Positions 60,583-64,000 of a stretch of DNA of 64,000 bases are shown here, in pieces (the first letter of the stretch is position 1; every line of letters begins with the position of its first letter). This DNA comes from Jacaranda mimosifolia (Eukaryota > Streptophyta > Magnoliopsida > Lamiales > Bignoniaceae), in NCBI GenBank assembly GCA_018894105.1, contig CM032117.1:45866501-45930500 (forward strand), given 5' to 3'. The notes below the pieces were generated by a model. It had not been told where the DNA came from. It searched no databases and saw only the letters and a program-made list of their open reading frames with translations. Made by a program: the position numbers and the translations under genes.

Positions 60583-61401
60583 TAGGGTTGTAAATGGATA
60601 TTCGAAAATTCGTCTACTATTCGCATTTCGTATCCGTTTATATAAAATTTATTCACATCTATTTAAAGTGGATATTATCCGTATTCGATTAATAAATATT
60701 CAATTATAAATGGATACGAATATGAAAAATACGTAGTCCATCTGTTTAATATACGCTCCAAATATATATTTGTTAAATAATTTATTTACATTTTTCAATA
60801 AAAATCTCATAATTCATATATGTATATGTATAAATTATAATTGAAGAATTGGGAAGAAAAAAGAATAAATTTAAAAAATTATTGTAATATAGAGGAAAAC
60901 TTGAAGAATGAAGTTAATTAATATAATTATTGTTGGTTGAATTTATAACTAATATATTTAAATATCATTATTAATATTGATTAGTACTAATAATTAATTA
61001 TAAAGTCAATTATTAATTAGAAATTATGTTATTTGTTTGATTGATTTCTTTTTAATGAAATTGTATAGTTCCTTCTATTAATTAAAAATATATATTTGTT
61101 ATAGGTTAACAAATTCGCATATTTGGATATTCATAAATGGATATTTGAATAATTATCCTCAAATATGAATATCAAAAAAATAATTTGAATGCAGGTAAGT
61201 TTAATCAAATTGGATGCATATGAATAATTATAAACAAATACGAATATATCATAATTCTATCAATATCCAACGAATGCAAATTCGAATATCATGCTTAAAT
61301 GTTTATCGATTCCGTATCCGTATCAGAATATTCGAAAAGTTTATCGAATACAAATATGAAAATAGTGTATTCGATCAGTTTAATATCCATTTACACCCCT
61401 A
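60583..61401. mobile_element. hAT-like non-autonomous element
   Basis: 819 bp. Left end TAGGGTTGTAAATGGATATT and inverted right end TAGGGGTGTAAATGGATATT are nearly the same. The flanks GATTTTAT and AATTTTAT are an 8-bp duplication with one mismatch. GGATACGAAT / ATTCGTATCC words are frequent near both ends. Related, in reverse orientation, to 4426-4889. Confidence 0.9.
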
Positions 61402-61409
61402 AATTTTAT

Positions 61410-61976
61410 TTCTAAAATGATTCTCTTTCCCAAAAAATTTACCTAAACTAAAAATAATACTTATCTATTTTCGTTTATTTTTTAAAAAGCAAAAGGATTT
61501 TAAAATAAGATTCTATTTTCTAAAATAATTTTTTTTCCCTAAAATTTGAGCCAAATTAATGATACCAAGTCTTGTCAATCATAAACCTCCCAATGAAGAA
61601 CATCAGGAAATGAGCGCATGGTCATCATTCCTACAAAAATAGTCCCAAGTCCATGACCAGATATGCAAGACCTAACTCCTCAAAATATTATCCCAATGTC
61701 ATTTGTGGTGGAGGGTAGTATTCTTGTGACCAATACTTAATGGGTGAAAAAGGAGGAATAGCCTATAAACTAACTTAAAATTTTCAACTACTCCCATGTG
61801 AAATAAAATTGAAATCTTCACAATTACCCCAGTCTAAGGGCTTTGAAAAAGACATATGGTGGACGTTCCCGTAAACAAAGCTCTCCCATAATGCCTAAAT
61901 TTATCACATGGAAGGCCCAACTCCACAAAGTATTATCCTACAAGAACATATGGTGAGGATTTTGTCCTTAAGAAAA
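61410..61976. other. Intergenic sequence
   Basis: No gene recognised. Less AT-rich than its neighbours between 61560 and 61976, with short open frames only. Confidence 0.5.
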
Positions 61977-61984
61977 GGTTCCAC

Positions 61985-63713
61985 TAGGCCTGTCAATGGG
62001 TAGGATTTTACTCTACTCAAGCCCATAATAATAGTACAATACTCATACACATACCCACTAAATAGACATGAGATTCGAACCTTACCCAAACCCATTAAGA
62101 AAAATGAAATAGGTACGGGTAGAGTTTATACCCATAAAATACCCAAATACCCAATATTCAATATTCAATATCAAATATTTATGTTCCAATTCCCTCATTC
62201 CCATCTTTCATCTTTTTTACTTATAAAACTTTATTTAGTTAACAATTTCGCCAAACCTAAATCCAAAAGTATATTAAAAATAATTGATTTCGGATTACAA
62301 ATATTTATAATCATATCTGATCAATCGGATATTTTAATCAGATAAAAATTCTAAATTTTGAATTAAATTCAAATCGAATTCAAATTAAAATCCTAACCAT
62401 TGACAGGCCTACCTCAAAATTACTCATTATCCAAATACTCAAATTTAACTAGTTAACTCAAATTACTTATATCAAAATTAAATTTATAATAATATTAATG
62501 GATACTTGAAGTGTATATTTAAATTTTTAATATATATAAAATAAAAAAACTAAAATTATTTTGAATTTATTTATTTTCAATAGCTTTGGCCAGTGGAGAA
62601 AGAAAAAAAATTATACTTTGGTGCTACATATTCAAATTTTCAGTAACACAAAATTAAAATTTTTCTACTATTTACATATATTTGATTGAATATATTACGT
62701 GAATAATAATATTTCAAAAAAAATGAAAAGAATAAAGTTAAAGAAAGAAAAAATAATATCTTAGAGGAAAAATAGAGACAAAAAAACATAATATCAGGAA
62801 GAGATAAAAAAGTGATACATACTCTTGTAGTTCTTATTTGTTCAATATACCAAAAATTAAATATATAAATTAACTAAATTAAATTAAATGATTAAAATTG
62901 AATGTTTACACTTTTTTAATTTAAAAAAAATTAAGTTAAATTTTTTAAAATATGCCAAAAAAATTAGCCAATATTAATAAATTATTCTAGCATTCAAATA
63001 TTATGTAGTTTTAGCATTTTAATTGACACTAAAAAAATTTGAAAAAGATGAAAAAAACCAGTCAAATCAAAACACAATCCAAAAATTGGGTTTAATAAAC
63101 TAGACTCAACCATAGACCCAATGGGTCTTGGGTTTGATAGGATAGGGTCTAGTTTATGGTCTATTATTTGGGTATTTTAGGGTATGGATCTAATTGGGTC
63201 TATGGGTTGAATAGGATAGGACAAATATATGATCTAATTATTTGGATATATTAGGATATGAGTTTGGGAAAGACAATATCCTACCTATTGACATGACTAA
63301 ACTTAAGAACTTTGAGGGTTTTCAGTGAAGAAATAAATAAAAAAGATTGCATAGACTTATTTGACTTAATAATTGTTTTGTCCATTTATTTAACTTAAAA
63401 TTATTGATTTGTAATTTTTTTTTTAATTGTTATTTCATAAGAATTGAAATTAGTTAACGAAAAAATGGTTTGTAAAATTTTGATTTCTTTATTGTTATTT
63501 TAGATATGAATTGAAATTAGTAAAATAAAATTAAAAAAACAAATGGGTTGGGCCCATACCCTACTCGCAAGAAGTGGGTTGGAAATGACGCCCAGTACAC
63601 AGACCCTATAGGTATTGGGTAAAATTGGATAGGGTATACTATGGGGCCTCAATTTTGGGTTTTGATTGGGTATGGGCCTGGGTAGGATAAAACCCTACCC
63701 ATTGACAGGCCTA
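61985..63713. mobile_element. hAT-like non-autonomous element with internal extra ends
   Basis: 1,729 bp between perfect 8-bp repeats GGTTCCAC (61977-61984, 63714-63721). The perfect inverted ends are TAGGCCTGTCAATGGGTAGG. Two further right-type ends lie inside: CCATTGACAGGCCTA to 62412 and CCTATTGACATGACTA near 63300. The interior is AT-rich, with GGGTATTGGG-like words near both outer ends. Confidence 0.92.
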
Positions 63714-63721
63714 GGTTCCAC

Positions 63722-64000
63722 AATGAGTGAGAAAGTTAACCATGGCCTTTTGATATATGTGTTGTCTAAAGTAATTAAAACCTTATAGATTCACAAGTGC
63801 ATGAGTTGAGCTCTAGCACAGGAGAATAATTTGAGTGCGGGTTGTCGTATCAATAGAGTATGATGTTATATACTATTTTCTCCTTATTTGCACTCTTTAG
63901 ACGAATAAAAGGGATAATCAAAATAAAAAATAACCTAAAATATGAAATGAAACCTACACAATGTTGGAATATTCTCAAAATGAAAGTTGTATTAAGTGAC
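63722..64000. other. Right-edge sequence
   Basis: No feature recognised in the last 279 bases. Confidence 0.5.

Overview
This window looks like heterochromatic or pericentromere-like DNA of a flowering plant, probably a eudicot. It is AT-rich. I recognise one ordinary host gene, at about 36.0-37.8 kb: a three-exon MYB-related transcription factor with a zinc knuckle, an RLFGV motif and a SHAQKYF-type MYB repeat. Most of the rest is transposable-element sequence, much of it nested. The species cannot be named from the sequence alone.

Layout. 1-4425: right part of an autonomous-type Mutator-like element (MULE-A, transposase on the minus strand), apparently inserted in a hAT-like repeat (4426-4889), which itself interrupts a decayed Ty3/gypsy element (4890 to about 10.6 kb, plus strand). 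That element keeps gag, protease, a minisatellite and an antisense extra ORF but has no RT or integrase. 11183-21967: an almost intact-length Ty3/gypsy element of Tat type (minus strand) with two 694-bp LTRs, GGTAC target duplications, gag-PR-RT-RNaseH-archaeal RNaseH-IN, a 50-bp minisatellite and an antisense 'gypsy-type transposase' ORF. It splits a tandem AT-rich repeat. 22174-28461: a decayed Ty1/copia element, interrupted inside RNase H by a 1.45-kb non-autonomous MULE (26177-27629). 29.4-35.96 kb: a run of small DNA transposons (MULE, PIF/Harbinger, two hAT-like elements, a CACTA end), the last ending 70 bp before the MYB start codon. 38679-43028: a long-TIR MULE-like element containing a CACTA element and a hAT-like element. 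43.3-44.8 kb: a gypsy RT-RNaseH-IN remnant. 46351-54830: a complete but mutated MULE (MULE-B) with a mudrA-like gene on the plus strand, a hAT-like insertion in that gene, and a convergent second gene for a GRF-type zinc-finger protein with a C-terminal hydrophobic segment. 54.8-64 kb: AT-rich DNA with three more hAT-like elements carrying 8-bp target duplications.

How the parts work together. The two MULE copies and the 26177-27629 element share related termini, so they look like one autonomous/non-autonomous family. All transposon proteins here carry in-frame stops; in the MULE transposases these are mostly TAG at expected Trp or Gln codons, as expected for methylation-driven decay of silenced DNA. 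The MYB gene is intact in frame, with plausible splice sites. Its proximal upstream region is a hAT-like element, so its promoter may have been displaced or rewired. All function statements come from reading motifs by eye; no database search was run.
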